Part shown: positions 31,113-38,917 of the stretch, one piece after another | Layout: each line of letters starts with the position of its first letter | Position numbering within the stretch: the stretch's first letter is position 1 | Assembly: GCA_018716065.1 (NCBI GenBank) | Contig: DVKJ01000019.1 | Location: 1-38,917 of the forward strand | Direction: 5' to 3' | Length of the DNA: 38,917 nt | From: Candidatus Pelethosoma merdigallinarum | GTDB lineage: Bacteria > Bacillota_I > Bacilli_A > RF39 > UBA660 | Position numbers and translations under genes: made by a program | The notes under the pieces: model-generated | Seen by the model: the letters and a program-made list of their open reading frames with translations, nothing else | Told to the model about the DNA's origin: nothing | Database searches by the model: none

Positions 31113-31132
31113 AACGAGTGACTACTCGTTTT
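31111..31132. terminator. Bidirectional terminator
   Basis: AAAACGAGT / ACTCGTTTT (9 bp) with loop GACT, shared by the DUF4044-like gene and mscL. Confidence 0.85.
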
Positions 31133-31535
31133 TATTTTTTAATAAATCGCGAATTTCTTCTAATAGTTGAACTTCTTCTGATTTTTCAGGTTGTTTTTCT
31201 TCTTCTGTCCTTTTGGTAAGATGAGAAATTATTTTTATAAAGATAAAAATACACAAAGCAACAATTAAAAAGTCAACAACGCTTTGAATAAAATTACCAA
31301 TTTGAATGGATGCGTCACCGACTTTAAATTTGATATTTGAAAAATCAAGACCTCCAATAATAATTCCAATTACGGGCATTAATAAATCGTCGACGACGGA
31401 ACTTACAATTTTACTAAAAGCCGTTCCCATTAAAACACCAATCGATAAATCAACGACGTTTCCTCGATCGATAAACTTTTTAAATTCACTGACTTCTTTT
31501 TTGATTAACTTTTTTGATTTTGTTTGTTTTTTCAT
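31122..31535 (-). CDS. mscL: Large-conductance mechanosensitive channel
   Basis: A 137-residue channel that opens under membrane tension to release solutes on osmotic downshock. The signature FKKFIDRGNVVDLSIGVLMG leads into TM1 (with GTAFSKIVSSVVDDLLMPVI), TM2 is FLIVALCIFIFIKII, and the C-terminal helix ends LLEEIRDLLKNK. ATG 31535 is used because AGGTG precedes it by 6 bases. It forms a homopentamer in the membrane. Confidence 0.96.
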   Translation of the reverse strand: MKKQTKSKKLIKKEVSEFKKFIDRGNVVDLSIGVLMGTAFSKIVSSVVDDLLMPVIGIIIGGLDFSNIKFKVGDASIQIGNFIQSVVDFLIVALCIFIFIKIISHLTKRTEEEKQPEKSEEVQLLEEIRDLLKNKNE

Positions 31536-31553
31536 GGTCATCACCTACTCATT

Positions 31554-31562
31554 ATTATATCA
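31554..31562 (-). promoter_or_regulatory. Extended -10 promoter of mscL
   Basis: TGATATAAT on the minus strand, 18 bases before the start codon; no clear -35. Confidence 0.5.
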
Positions 31563-31637
31563 AAATTTGTTAAATTTTACTAGATTTTATCAAGCCTTGT
31601 CATTCAACTGAAAAGTAAGATTGGAAAGAATTTGCTG

Positions 31638-31666
31638 TGATAAAAAGAATGCTTTTTCTCATAATA
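31638..31666 (+). promoter_or_regulatory. Forespore (sigma G/F-like) promoter of spoIVB
   Basis: TGATA (31638-31642), 17 bases, CATAATA (31660-31666), 30 bases before the spoIVB ATG. In B. subtilis spoIVB is read by sigma F and sigma G, so the motif fits its expected control. Confidence 0.6.
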
Positions 31667-31696
31667 ATAATGTAGTCTGTGAGAAAGGAGAATTTG

Positions 31697-32692
31697 ATGT
31701 TTTTTAAAAATTTTAAAATTAAAAAAACGATTCTTTTTCTTCTTCTATTACTTATTATGCCAATAACGGTCCATGCTTATTCTGATTATATTATTCCTGG
31801 TGGGGAAAATATTGGAATTGAATTAGAAGCATCTGGCGTAATGGTTGTTGGGACTTACGAAGTAGGATCCCAAAATCCTGCTTCAGAAGCAGGTCTTAAA
31901 GTGGGTGATAAGATTACGGCCGTTAATGAAACCGCAGTAACTACCATTAATGAAATGGTTCAAGCGATCGATCAAAATAAGAGTAAAGGTGAAGTCGAAA
32001 TTACCTTTGTCCGTGGTAAAGATACGAAAAAAACAACCTTGAAATTATATCAAGATAAAGATCAAGTTTATAAGACTGGTCTTTATGTGAAAGATCGTAT
32101 TACAGGGATTGGTACACTTAGTTTTATTGACCCCAATACAAAATTATTTGGTGCATTAGGTCATGAGATTATTGAAAAATCAACCGGACAAATGCTCGAA
32201 ATCAAAGATGGAAAAATCTTTGAATCGACAGTTACTGATATTGTTCCCAGTGAAAATGGAACACCTGGTGAAAAAAACGCAAAATACAATTATAATCAAG
32301 TTTATGGTTCTGTAAGTGAAAATACAGAAAAAGGTATTTTTGGTACCTACTCTTCTTCCCTTCCCGATAAAAAACAATATAAAGTTGCTGTTCCATCCTC
32401 CATTAAACTTGGAAAGGCTACCATTCGCACCGTCATTAGTGGAAATACGGCAGAAGAATTTGAGATTAATATTTTAAAAGTAAATGAAAATGATAAGACC
32501 AAAAATATATTATTTGAAATTACAGATGATCGTTTATTACAAGCAACAGGCGGAATTGTGGCCGGCATGAGTGGATCCCCAATTTTGCAAGGAGACAACA
32601 TGATTGGATGTATTACTCATGTGGTAATTGACGACCCCAAACGTGGCTACGGGATCTTTATCACAAACATGTTAGAAGAAGCCGAAAATTAG
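31697..32692 (+). CDS. spoIVB: SpoIVB signalling serine peptidase
   Basis: A 331-residue protein of the S55 family. In B. subtilis SpoIVB is secreted from the forespore and triggers pro-sigma-K processing. Visible are an N-terminal signal/anchor (KTILFLLLLLIMPITVHAYS), a PDZ domain (about 45-120, NPASEAGLKVGDKITAVNE) and the SpoIVB peptidase domain with GALGHEI (His) and the catalytic Ser in VAGMSGSPILQ. ATG 31697 follows AAAGGAG. It stands alone on the plus strand among minus-strand genes, with its own sporulation-type promoter. It is shorter than the 425-residue B. subtilis protein, mainly at the N-terminus. Confidence 0.92.
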   Translation: MFFKNFKIKKTILFLLLLLIMPITVHAYSDYIIPGGENIGIELEASGVMVVGTYEVGSQNPASEAGLKVGDKITAVNETAVTTINEMVQAIDQNKSKGEVEITFVRGKDTKKTTLKLYQDKDQVYKTGLYVKDRITGIGTLSFIDPNTKLFGALGHEIIEKSTGQMLEIKDGKIFESTVTDIVPSENGTPGEKNAKYNYNQVYGSVSENTEKGIFGTYSSSLPDKKQYKVAVPSSIKLGKATIRTVISGNTAEEFEINILKVNENDKTKNILFEITDDRLLQATGGIVAGMSGSPILQGDNMIGCITHVVIDDPKRGYGIFITNMLEEAEN

Positions 32693-32708
32693 GAACGTAT
32701 CCTACAAA

Positions 32709-32735
32709 AAAAGTTCTGTTTTTTGCAGAACTTTT
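32709..32735. terminator. Bidirectional terminator between spoIVB and xseB
   Basis: AAAAGTTCTG / CAGAACTTTT (10 bp), preceded by an A run and followed by T, between convergent genes. Confidence 0.85.
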
Positions 32736-32750
32736 ATGTTTAGGAAATCT

Positions 32751-32972
32751 TTATTCCATTTCAAAATCTTGGATTTCTCCTTCTTCAGTGACTAATTTAC
32801 TAACTTGTTCTTCGACACTTTTTAGTTTTTCGTCACATTCTTTTACTAATTTCATCGCACGTGTATATTTTTCAATGGATTGATCTAAATCGATCTCTCC
32901 ATTTTCTAAATCGGCAATAATACTTTCTAATTCTTTTAATTTTTCTTCAAACTTTGCTTCTTGTTTTGCCAT
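32751..32972 (-). CDS. xseB: Exodeoxyribonuclease VII small subunit
   Basis: A 73-residue helical protein, KFEEKLKELESIIADLENGE followed by LDQSIEKYTRAMKLVKECDE, the standard XseB sequence. It binds XseA to form exonuclease VII, which degrades single-stranded DNA from both ends. It starts 2 bases after the xseA stop in the nusB-xseA-xseB operon. GAGGAG precedes the ATG. Confidence 0.95.
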   Translation of the reverse strand: MAKQEAKFEEKLKELESIIADLENGEIDLDQSIEKYTRAMKLVKECDEKLKSVEEQVSKLVTEEGEIQDFEME

Positions 32973-32974
32973 GG

Positions 32975-34312
32975 TTATTTCTCCTCTTCTATTTGGTCAA
33001 TGGTTGTATAAACCCAACCATCAATAAAACGTAATTTTAATTGTGAATTTTCAATATCGGATACTTTCTTGATCATTTTATCACCTTGATAAGCAACATG
33101 ATATCCTTTACTTAAAATGTGAAGCGGATTCACAACTTCTAATTTTTCCATTTTATATTTTAAATTTTGTTTTAGATCTTTCATTTTTAATTGAATTTCA
33201 CGATCTAATGTTTCTTTTACGACTTGTATTTGTTGATGATATGGATCGAATAAAACACTTGGATTTTTCAATACATAAGTATCTTTGATGTGATCGAGGT
33301 GTAAGCGTTCAATGGTAACTTTCTTTTGGATCGCTTCATTCATTTTTTCTTCTAAGATCATGAGATGTTGTTTTTGATTGTCAAACATCATCGTTGGATT
33401 CTTTAGAATGTAGGTATCTTTGATATGATCTAATCGTAGTTGAATATGACGGACTTGGTTATGAATGGCTTCGTTTAAACGGATTTGTAGTTGTGATAAA
33501 TGCTTGATTAAGTCCTTCATATTTGGTACAGCCATTTCGGCTGCTCCTGTTGGTGTAGGTGCCCGTAAATCAGCAACAAAATCGGCAATGGTAAAATCAA
33601 TTTCGTGTCCTACCGCACTAATAATAGGAATTGGACAATCATAGATCGCACGAGCCACGATTTCTTCATTAAATGGCCACATGTCTTCAATTGATCCACC
33701 ACCACGTCCCACGATTAAAACATCTAAATCATAGGTACTTGCTTGTTTGATCTTTTTAACAATATCTTCTTTCGCATATTCTCCTTGAACTAGACAAGGA
33801 AATAAATAGGTTTCTGCGTATGGAAATCGTCTACGAATGGTCGATATAATATCACGAATCGCTGCGCCAGTAGATGCGGTGATAATACCAATACGTTCGG
33901 GAATTTTAGGGATTGGTTTCTTATACTTGGGATCGAATAATCCTTCCTGAGCCAATTCTTTTTTTAGTTTTTCAAACGCAATATATAGATTACCAACACC
34001 ATCTTCCATCATTTCATCGACATAGATTTGATAACTACCTGTCGCTTCATAAACACTTACACGTCCGGTTACTAATACTTTAGAACCATCCATGGGTGTA
34101 AAGGGAACCATACGCGCTTTTGAAGCAAACATAATCGCATTAATTTTACTCGTTTCATCTTTTAATGAAAAATAAAAGTGCCCAGAAGTATGCGATTTAA
34201 AGTTTGAAATTTCACCCTTTAAAAAGACCGTGCGTAAATTCGCATCGCCATCAAATTTTGCTTTTAAATAACGAGTTAAGGCACCAATGCTAAGATATTT
34301 ATCTTCGTTCAT
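32975..34312 (-). CDS. xseA: Exodeoxyribonuclease VII large subunit
   Basis: A 445-residue nuclease subunit. The N-terminal OB domain (1-100) includes LKGEISNFKSHTSGHFYFSL. The catalytic core has GIITASTGAAIRDIISTIRRR, VGRGGGSIEDMWPFNEE and SAVGHEIDFTIADFVADLRA. A long coiled coil and C-terminal ILSKGYHVAY follow. The coiled coil contains two copies of the segment RLDHIKDTYILKNP, about 50 residues apart, an internal duplication. ATG 34312 follows GTGAGGAAG and overlaps the end of nusB by 14 bases. Confidence 0.96.
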   Translation of the reverse strand: MNEDKYLSIGALTRYLKAKFDGDANLRTVFLKGEISNFKSHTSGHFYFSLKDETSKINAIMFASKARMVPFTPMDGSKVLVTGRVSVYEATGSYQIYVDEMMEDGVGNLYIAFEKLKKELAQEGLFDPKYKKPIPKIPERIGIITASTGAAIRDIISTIRRRFPYAETYLFPCLVQGEYAKEDIVKKIKQASTYDLDVLIVGRGGGSIEDMWPFNEEIVARAIYDCPIPIISAVGHEIDFTIADFVADLRAPTPTGAAEMAVPNMKDLIKHLSQLQIRLNEAIHNQVRHIQLRLDHIKDTYILKNPTMMFDNQKQHLMILEEKMNEAIQKKVTIERLHLDHIKDTYVLKNPSVLFDPYHQQIQVVKETLDREIQLKMKDLKQNLKYKMEKLEVVNPLHILSKGYHVAYQGDKMIKKVSDIENSQLKLRFIDGWVYTTIDQIEEEK

Positions 34313-34724
34313 CTTCCTCACCTATTTTCTTATGATATACACGATCTAGGACACTATTGATCATTTTTCGCACATCATCATCACTATAGTCTTTTGCAAG
34401 TTCAATGGCTTCGTTGATGCACACAATTTCAGGTGTATCCGTATACATTAATTCATAGATACCCATACGTAAAATCGCTTGATCGGTGTTTCCTAATCGA
34501 TCAATGGTCCAATCTTTCATATATTCATTCGCAAGTTCATCAATTTCATTTTGGTAAGTAAGAACACCAAAAACGATTTCTTTCACAAATTCGTTTTCGA
34601 CGGGAAGAACTTCTTTCATCACTTCTTCTACGTCGTATTCCATTTTATTTTTTTTATAGACATTCACTTGATATAAAATGGTCATAATTTTTTTTCTTAA
34701 TTCTGAACGGTTTCGTTGTTCCAT
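34299..34724 (-). CDS. nusB: Transcription antitermination factor NusB
   Basis: A 141-residue all-helical protein that binds boxA RNA with NusE (S10) and supports rRNA antitermination. Typical blocks are RKKIMTILYQVNVY at the N-terminus, TNQAILRMGIYEL-like (here TDQAILRMGIYELMY), INEAIELAKDYSDDDVRKMI and NSVLDRV. The ATG at 34724 follows AGGTGA. The gene heads the nusB-xseA-xseB operon. Confidence 0.95.
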   Translation of the reverse strand: MEQRNRSELRKKIMTILYQVNVYKKNKMEYDVEEVMKEVLPVENEFVKEIVFGVLTYQNEIDELANEYMKDWTIDRLGNTDQAILRMGIYELMYTDTPEIVCINEAIELAKDYSDDDVRKMINSVLDRVYHKKIGEEDERR

Positions 34725-34842
34725 ATAAATCACCTAGAAATATTATAACAAAACTTCTTCAAAAATGAAATATGTTAGTTTTACTCTACGTGTACAATTT
34801 TATTATATCACAAGAACATTTGTTCGTCAATGATAAAAAGAA

Positions 34843-34862
34843 AAAATAGTAAAAACTATTTT
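34843..34862 (-). terminator. Terminator of the small membrane protein gene
   Basis: AAAATAGT / ACTATTTT with an AAAA loop, touching the stop codon; on the minus strand it is followed by a T-rich run. Confidence 0.65.
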
Positions 34863-35253
34863 ATTCCGTAATAAACTTTTCTCCTTTTCCTTGATAGATA
34901 CTAATAATACACCAAATATTTAAATATAGTAAGAGAATCGCAAATAAAGCCCAACCTAGAATCGGAACGATTAAACATAGTATCCAACTATAGGGAGAGG
35001 TATAGATTTCCTTCCCAGGAACTTCTAGTTTGTCCGCTGCCATACATAAACTTTGAATGACAAAAATGGCAAACATAATCGATACAGGAAAGAAACAACA
35101 AATAACACCTAGTACCCAATAGATGACATTCGCATACCATGCATCTCTACGATAGTTATTTAATAAAGCCGATAGAATAATACCAATGAGACTGTTTCCT
35201 ACTAAGAAGATTAATACCCATATCCACCAATTTTTTCGTTTTAATAAATCCAT
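34861..35253 (-). CDS. Small integral membrane protein
   Basis: A 130-residue protein with four hydrophobic segments (about 8-28, 42-66, 88-105 and 108-120), Trp-rich, with short loops and a Lys/Glu C-terminus. GAGGAGG lies 6 bases before the ATG at 35253; the frame is open to 35292. It follows mutS on the same strand, closer than 50 bases to its stop, and may be co-transcribed. I recognise no specific family. Confidence 0.7.
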   Translation of the reverse strand: MDLLKRKNWWIWVLIFLVGNSLIGIILSALLNNYRRDAWYANVIYWVLGVICCFFPVSIMFAIFVIQSLCMAADKLEVPGKEIYTSPYSWILCLIVPILGWALFAILLLYLNIWCIISIYQGKGEKFITE

Positions 35254-35302
35254 ATTCATCCTCCTCTTTCTAGTATAGAGTTTTTTTATCATTTTATCAA
35301 TA

Positions 35303-37852
35303 TTATTTATTTTCTTTGATGATTTCTTTTAATTCAAATAAAGTATTTAAAGCATCCATAGGTGTCATTTCTAAAGGATTTAATTCTTCTATTTTTTGTT
35401 CGAGTTTCGATGGTTCTTGATTCATTAAAGCATCTAATGGAAGGGCTTCTTGAATCTTAATATCTCTCTTAAATTCTTTATTTTCATATACTTCTAAGAT
35501 TTCATTAGCTCGTTTAATTAAAGCATCTGGCATATTGGCTAGTTTTGCCACATGAATTCCATAACTCTTATCTACACTACCCTCTTTGATTTTATGTAAG
35601 AAAATAATATTGCCATTTTCTTCTAGTGCGGATACGTGAATATTTTTAACACCAGTTAACGTTTGTTCCAAATCTGTTAATTCGTGATAGTGGGTGGAAA
35701 AGAACGTTTTGGCTTTTATTTTATGATGAATGTATTCGATAATGGCTTGAGCAAGGGCCATTCCATCAAAGGTAGCGGTTCCACGACCTAATTCATCAAA
35801 GAGAATTAAACTCTTATCAGTCGCATTACTAATAGCGTAATTGGCTTCCATCATTTCGACCATAAAGGTAGATTCTCCACTTACTAAATCATCACTCGCA
35901 CCAATACGGGTAAAGATATGATCAAAGATTGGTAAAACAGCTTCTTTTGCAGGGACAAAACATCCCATTTGGGCCATAATAACGGTAATCGCCACTTGTC
36001 GCATATAGGTTGATTTACCAGCCATATTGGGACCTGTAATGAGTAAAATATCCGTTCCTGCATCCATTTTAATATCATTCGGTACAAATTCCTCTTGAAT
36101 CACTTTTTCCACTACCGGATGACGATCTTCTATGATTTTTAAAGTGCGTTCTTCCGTAATCGTTGGTCTTACATAGTTATTTTCTTCTGTAACGGTCGCA
36201 AAAGATTGTAACACATCAATCTCACTAATTACTTTAGCGACTTCTTGTAAACGAGGAATATATTCTTTAATTTGTTCACGAATACCTGTAAATAATTCAT
36301 ATTCTAAATCAATAATACGTTCTTCCGCATTTAAGATTAAAGCTTCTTTTTCTTTTAATACGGGACTAATATAACGTTCACAATTACTTAGTGTTTGTTT
36401 TCTCTCATATCCATATTCTTCTTTAACTAAATTAGTTTGTCCCTTAGAAACTTCAATGTAATAACCAAAGACACGATTATATCCGACTTTTAAGTTTTTA
36501 ATTCCTGTCTTTTCACGTTCGGTTGCTTCAAACTGAGCAACAAAGTCTTTTCCGCCTTTACGAAGCGATTTTAATTCATCTAATTCCGCATTGTATCCTT
36601 CTTTAATTAAATATCCTTCTTTTACCGATACTGGAGGATTTTCATAAATACTTTGTTCGAGTAAATTGTACAAATCATCCAACGTTTCAATCGTTTGATA
36701 GTAATGAATACTTTCTAATAGTTCTTTCATATGGGGTAATACTTTTAAAGAATTTTTCAATTGAATTAAATCACGAGCATTCGCATTTCCAAAGGCAATA
36801 CGACCACTTAAACGTTCCAAGTCATAGACTTCAAATAAGTCATTTTGTAATTCTTCTTTTTTGATAAATTCATTTAATAATGTTTCGACCATGTCATAAC
36901 GTTTATTAATTTCAACCGGATCAATTAATGGATTTTCAATGAAGTTTTTTAAACGACGGGATCCCATTGCGGTTTTTGTTTTATCTAATAACCAAATTAA
37001 GGAATAATTACGTTGTTTTAAACGTAGGGTTTCGGTTAATTCTAAGTTTCTTTTAGTGTGAACATCCATCTTTAAGTAAGCTTTTTGTTCACGAATAATG
37101 GCTTTTTGAAAATGGGATAAAGAACGTTTTTGTGTATTATTAATATAAGTTAGTAAATGTTTAATGGTTTCAATATAACGGGCATCCCCAATTTCAGAAT
37201 AAATATATTCATATTCACCAATCGTATCTATTTCATCACTCGTAGATACTGTGATTTTAAATTGATTCTTTAACATATTATAAATATTTTTATCTACTTT
37301 TGATGTGACAATGACTTCTTTGATTCCTAGGCTTACGATTTCACTTACGACTTTAGAAATATTATGTTCACTTAAGAAAACGGTAATTTCTCCTGTAGAA
37401 ATATCCGCATAGCTAACGCCATAGTCATGATTAAAATCAACAATATTCCCAATATAGTTGTTTTCTTTTTCATTAAGTGCGTCTCCGTCAATTAATGTTC
37501 CTTTAGAAATAATTTGAATAATATCTCGTTTGACAATTCCTTTTGTCGTTCTCGGGTCTTCTAATTGTTCACAAATACCAATTTTATACCCTCGGTCAAC
37601 CAGTTTTTCAATATAAATATTGGCTGCGTGATGAGGGATTCCACACATAGGAATTCTCTCATCCAACCCTGCATTTTTCCCTGTTAACGTTAATTCCAAT
37701 TCACGAGATACGGTAATCGCATCTTCGAAGAACATCTCATAAAAATCACCTAAACGGAAAAAGAGAATAATATCCTCATTTTTATTCTTAATTTCTAAAT
37801 ATTGACGCATCATTGGCGTAACTTTATTGATATCGACATCTTTTCGGTTCAT
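35303..37852 (-). CDS. mutS: DNA mismatch repair protein MutS
   Basis: An 849-residue mismatch sensor and ABC-type ATPase. The N-terminal mismatch-binding domain has DIILFFRLGDFYEMFFEDA, including the Phe-x-Glu wedge region. Connector, lever and clamp domains follow. The C-terminal ATPase has Walker A GPNMAGKSTYMRQVA, Walker B LILFDELGRGTATFDG and the FFSTHYHEL switch. ATG 37852 follows GGTGAG. MutL is not adjacent, although the two are often neighbours. Length is typical. Confidence 0.97.
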   Translation of the reverse strand: MNRKDVDINKVTPMMRQYLEIKNKNEDIILFFRLGDFYEMFFEDAITVSRELELTLTGKNAGLDERIPMCGIPHHAANIYIEKLVDRGYKIGICEQLEDPRTTKGIVKRDIIQIISKGTLIDGDALNEKENNYIGNIVDFNHDYGVSYADISTGEITVFLSEHNISKVVSEIVSLGIKEVIVTSKVDKNIYNMLKNQFKITVSTSDEIDTIGEYEYIYSEIGDARYIETIKHLLTYINNTQKRSLSHFQKAIIREQKAYLKMDVHTKRNLELTETLRLKQRNYSLIWLLDKTKTAMGSRRLKNFIENPLIDPVEINKRYDMVETLLNEFIKKEELQNDLFEVYDLERLSGRIAFGNANARDLIQLKNSLKVLPHMKELLESIHYYQTIETLDDLYNLLEQSIYENPPVSVKEGYLIKEGYNAELDELKSLRKGGKDFVAQFEATEREKTGIKNLKVGYNRVFGYYIEVSKGQTNLVKEEYGYERKQTLSNCERYISPVLKEKEALILNAEERIIDLEYELFTGIREQIKEYIPRLQEVAKVISEIDVLQSFATVTEENNYVRPTITEERTLKIIEDRHPVVEKVIQEEFVPNDIKMDAGTDILLITGPNMAGKSTYMRQVAITVIMAQMGCFVPAKEAVLPIFDHIFTRIGASDDLVSGESTFMVEMMEANYAISNATDKSLILFDELGRGTATFDGMALAQAIIEYIHHKIKAKTFFSTHYHELTDLEQTLTGVKNIHVSALEENGNIIFLHKIKEGSVDKSYGIHVAKLANMPDALIKRANEILEVYENKEFKRDIKIQEALPLDALMNQEPSKLEQKIEELNPLEMTPMDALNTLFELKEIIKENK

Positions 37853-37940
37853 ACTTCTCACCTATACCTATTTTAACAAAAAAAAGAAAAGAAGTCACGT
37901 TGTAAAATACGTTTCTTTGTATTTTATTTGTTAACAAACA

Positions 37941-38411
37941 TCACTTTTTCTTTTCCTTGATTTCTTTTATTTTCCTAGAGTTTGACTCATATTCCTCTTG
38001 ATAGCAACAGAGGAGTTCTTTTAAGTGTTCATAGGCTTCTCGAGTACGAATTCGACTTTGTTTAAACTTTTGAATCAGTTCAAACTCCTCTTTTAACTCT
38101 TTTCGGTATTCCATATAACTTTTTAAAAAATAACCTTCCAAAAAAGAAGTCCCGACCAAAGTAGCCGTATTACCTAAACTGACGAGTTCCCCACCACTTC
38201 GCATCATACTCTCTCTAATAGCTTCACTCCCACTTAAACCAAATAGTAAATGAGTAACGACCAAACCAGATGGCTTCACAAACGCTCTATGACAACGTTC
38301 ATAAGCTTTCGTTACTTCAATTAATTCTTCCTCACTCATCGTAGAAGGCCCATAGGTTGCGAGTAATTGAATCAACGCATATAAATCTTGATTTCTCTTT
38401 TCTAAATCCAT
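37941..38411 (-). CDS. Hypothetical helical protein
   Basis: A 156-residue protein I do not recognise. The N-terminal part is a short helical region, the middle is Gly/Ser-rich (HLLFGLSGSEAIRESMMRSG) and weakly hydrophobic, and the last 55 residues are a charged coiled coil with two adjacent Cys (LLCCYQEE) and a basic end (KEIKEKKK). AGGTGATGG precedes the start. It lies 88 bases upstream of mutS on the same strand. Confidence 0.65.
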   Translation of the reverse strand: MDLEKRNQDLYALIQLLATYGPSTMSEEELIEVTKAYERCHRAFVKPSGLVVTHLLFGLSGSEAIRESMMRSGGELVSLGNTATLVGTSFLEGYFLKSYMEYRKELKEEFELIQKFKQSRIRTREAYEHLKELLCCYQEEYESNSRKIKEIKEKKK

Positions 38412-38434
38412 ACCATCACCTAGTACAGTATATG

Positions 38435-38465
38435 AAAAAACTTACGTACAAGACCTAAGTTTTTT
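38435..38465 (-). terminator. Terminator between the Rpn-family gene and the hypothetical gene
   Basis: AAAAAACTTA / TAAGTTTTTT (10 bp) with an 11-base loop, 10 bases beyond the Rpn-family stop codon. Confidence 0.8.
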
Positions 38466-38475
38466 CATTATAAAA

Positions 38476-38917
38476 TTATAAATTCTTGATTTCTTCGATA
38501 GATAATCCTGTCATTTCTTGAATGAAGTCCATAGACTGTCCATTATCTTTCATCTTTTTGGCAATCTTTAGTTGCTCGGATTTTTGCCCCTCTTTTAATC
38601 CAGACTCATGTCCCAGTTTTTCCGCATACCTTGTTCTATCGTATAATTCTCTTCGGTCTGCTTCCTCTTTGTCATATAATCCTATAAAATTCGCATCTTC
38701 AGTTAAATCTACTAACTTATTCTTTACCTCTTCCATCACGTAATCTCCTTTACTTATTTCCTCTATACTTTCTAGTTGGTCCATTGCTAAAAGTAGTAAC
38801 AATTTTTCTTCTCTGGTCATCTCTTCTTTATTATAGTACTTATTTTCGATTTTGGCTAGATTTACGTGATAACTTTCTACAATTGGTTCTCCAGGTGTTT
38901 CTTGATAATGACCTGTG
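38476..38917 (-). CDS. Rpn/PD-(D/E)XK nuclease family protein, 5' end outside the window
   Basis: The frame is open to the right edge, so 146 or so C-terminal residues are seen and the nuclease domain itself is missing. The visible part (GEPIVESYHVNLAKIENKYY, MTREEKLLLLLAMDQLE, the EGQKSEQLKIAKKMKDNG tail and a final FIQEMTGLSIEEI) has the layout of the C-terminus of Rpn-type recombination-promoting nucleases (putative transposase family), common in multiple copies in gut Bacillota. The ATG at 38820 is internal. Identification rests on the C-terminal pattern. Confidence 0.75.
   Translation of the reverse strand, partial: TGHYQETPGEPIVESYHVNLAKIENKYYNKEEMTREEKLLLLLAMDQLESIEEISKGDYVMEEVKNKLVDLTEDANFIGLYDKEEADRRELYDRTRYAEKLGHESGLKEGQKSEQLKIAKKMKDNGQSMDFIQEMTGLSIEEIKNL

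Overview
The window is AT-rich (about one third G+C by eye), with strong AGGAGG-type ribosome binding sites, a T-box leader and sporulation genes (spoIIM, spoIVB and a likely small spore protein). This points to a spore-forming low-GC Bacillota, probably a gut lineage near Erysipelotrichia/Bacilli. That placement is inference; no rRNA marker is present.

Left arm (1-19.9 kb, mostly + strand). It opens with the 3' part of a large secreted protein whose C-terminus carries an abrupt GC-rich stretch resembling the variable region of a diversity-generating retroelement. Next comes an Asp/His T-box operon (unknown gene, hisS, aspS, small unknown gene), then gmk, an OmpR-type two-component pair, two membrane coiled-coil proteins, galE, a degenerate HAD protein, holA, a third membrane coiled-coil protein, rarA, xerD, an AlkD-like gene and a ZIP metal transporter. 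The arm ends with a short spore-protein-like gene.

Centre (19926-26811). This is a complete filamentous-phage (inovirus) prophage of about 6.86 kb between perfect 27-bp direct repeats. It has a structured intergenic region, a Cro/CI-like repressor opposite a strong promoter with three matching 20-bp operators, and a tRNA-like cloverleaf in the leader of the main operon. The operon then carries a probable ssDNA-binding protein, small unknown and membrane proteins, a major coat protein, a 566-aa adsorption protein, a pVI-like protein, a Zot-type ATPase and an HUH replication initiator. It encodes no integrase and no secretin. The right repeat overlaps a sequence nearly identical to Bacillus dif, so the phage almost certainly integrated through host XerC/D at the terminus resolution site. 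Host genes run mostly + to the left and - to the right of it, as expected at a replication terminus, and the host xerD lies about 10 kb away. Extra partial Xer sites to the right look like scars of earlier events.

Right arm (27.3-38.9 kb, mostly - strand). It holds an HTH protein, a membrane protein with mnmA, spoIIM, a tiny DUF4044-like gene, mscL, spoIVB (+ strand, with a forespore-type promoter), nusB-xseA-xseB, a small membrane protein, mutS, an unknown helical protein, and the C-terminal part of an Rpn/PD-(D/E)XK family gene cut by the window edge.
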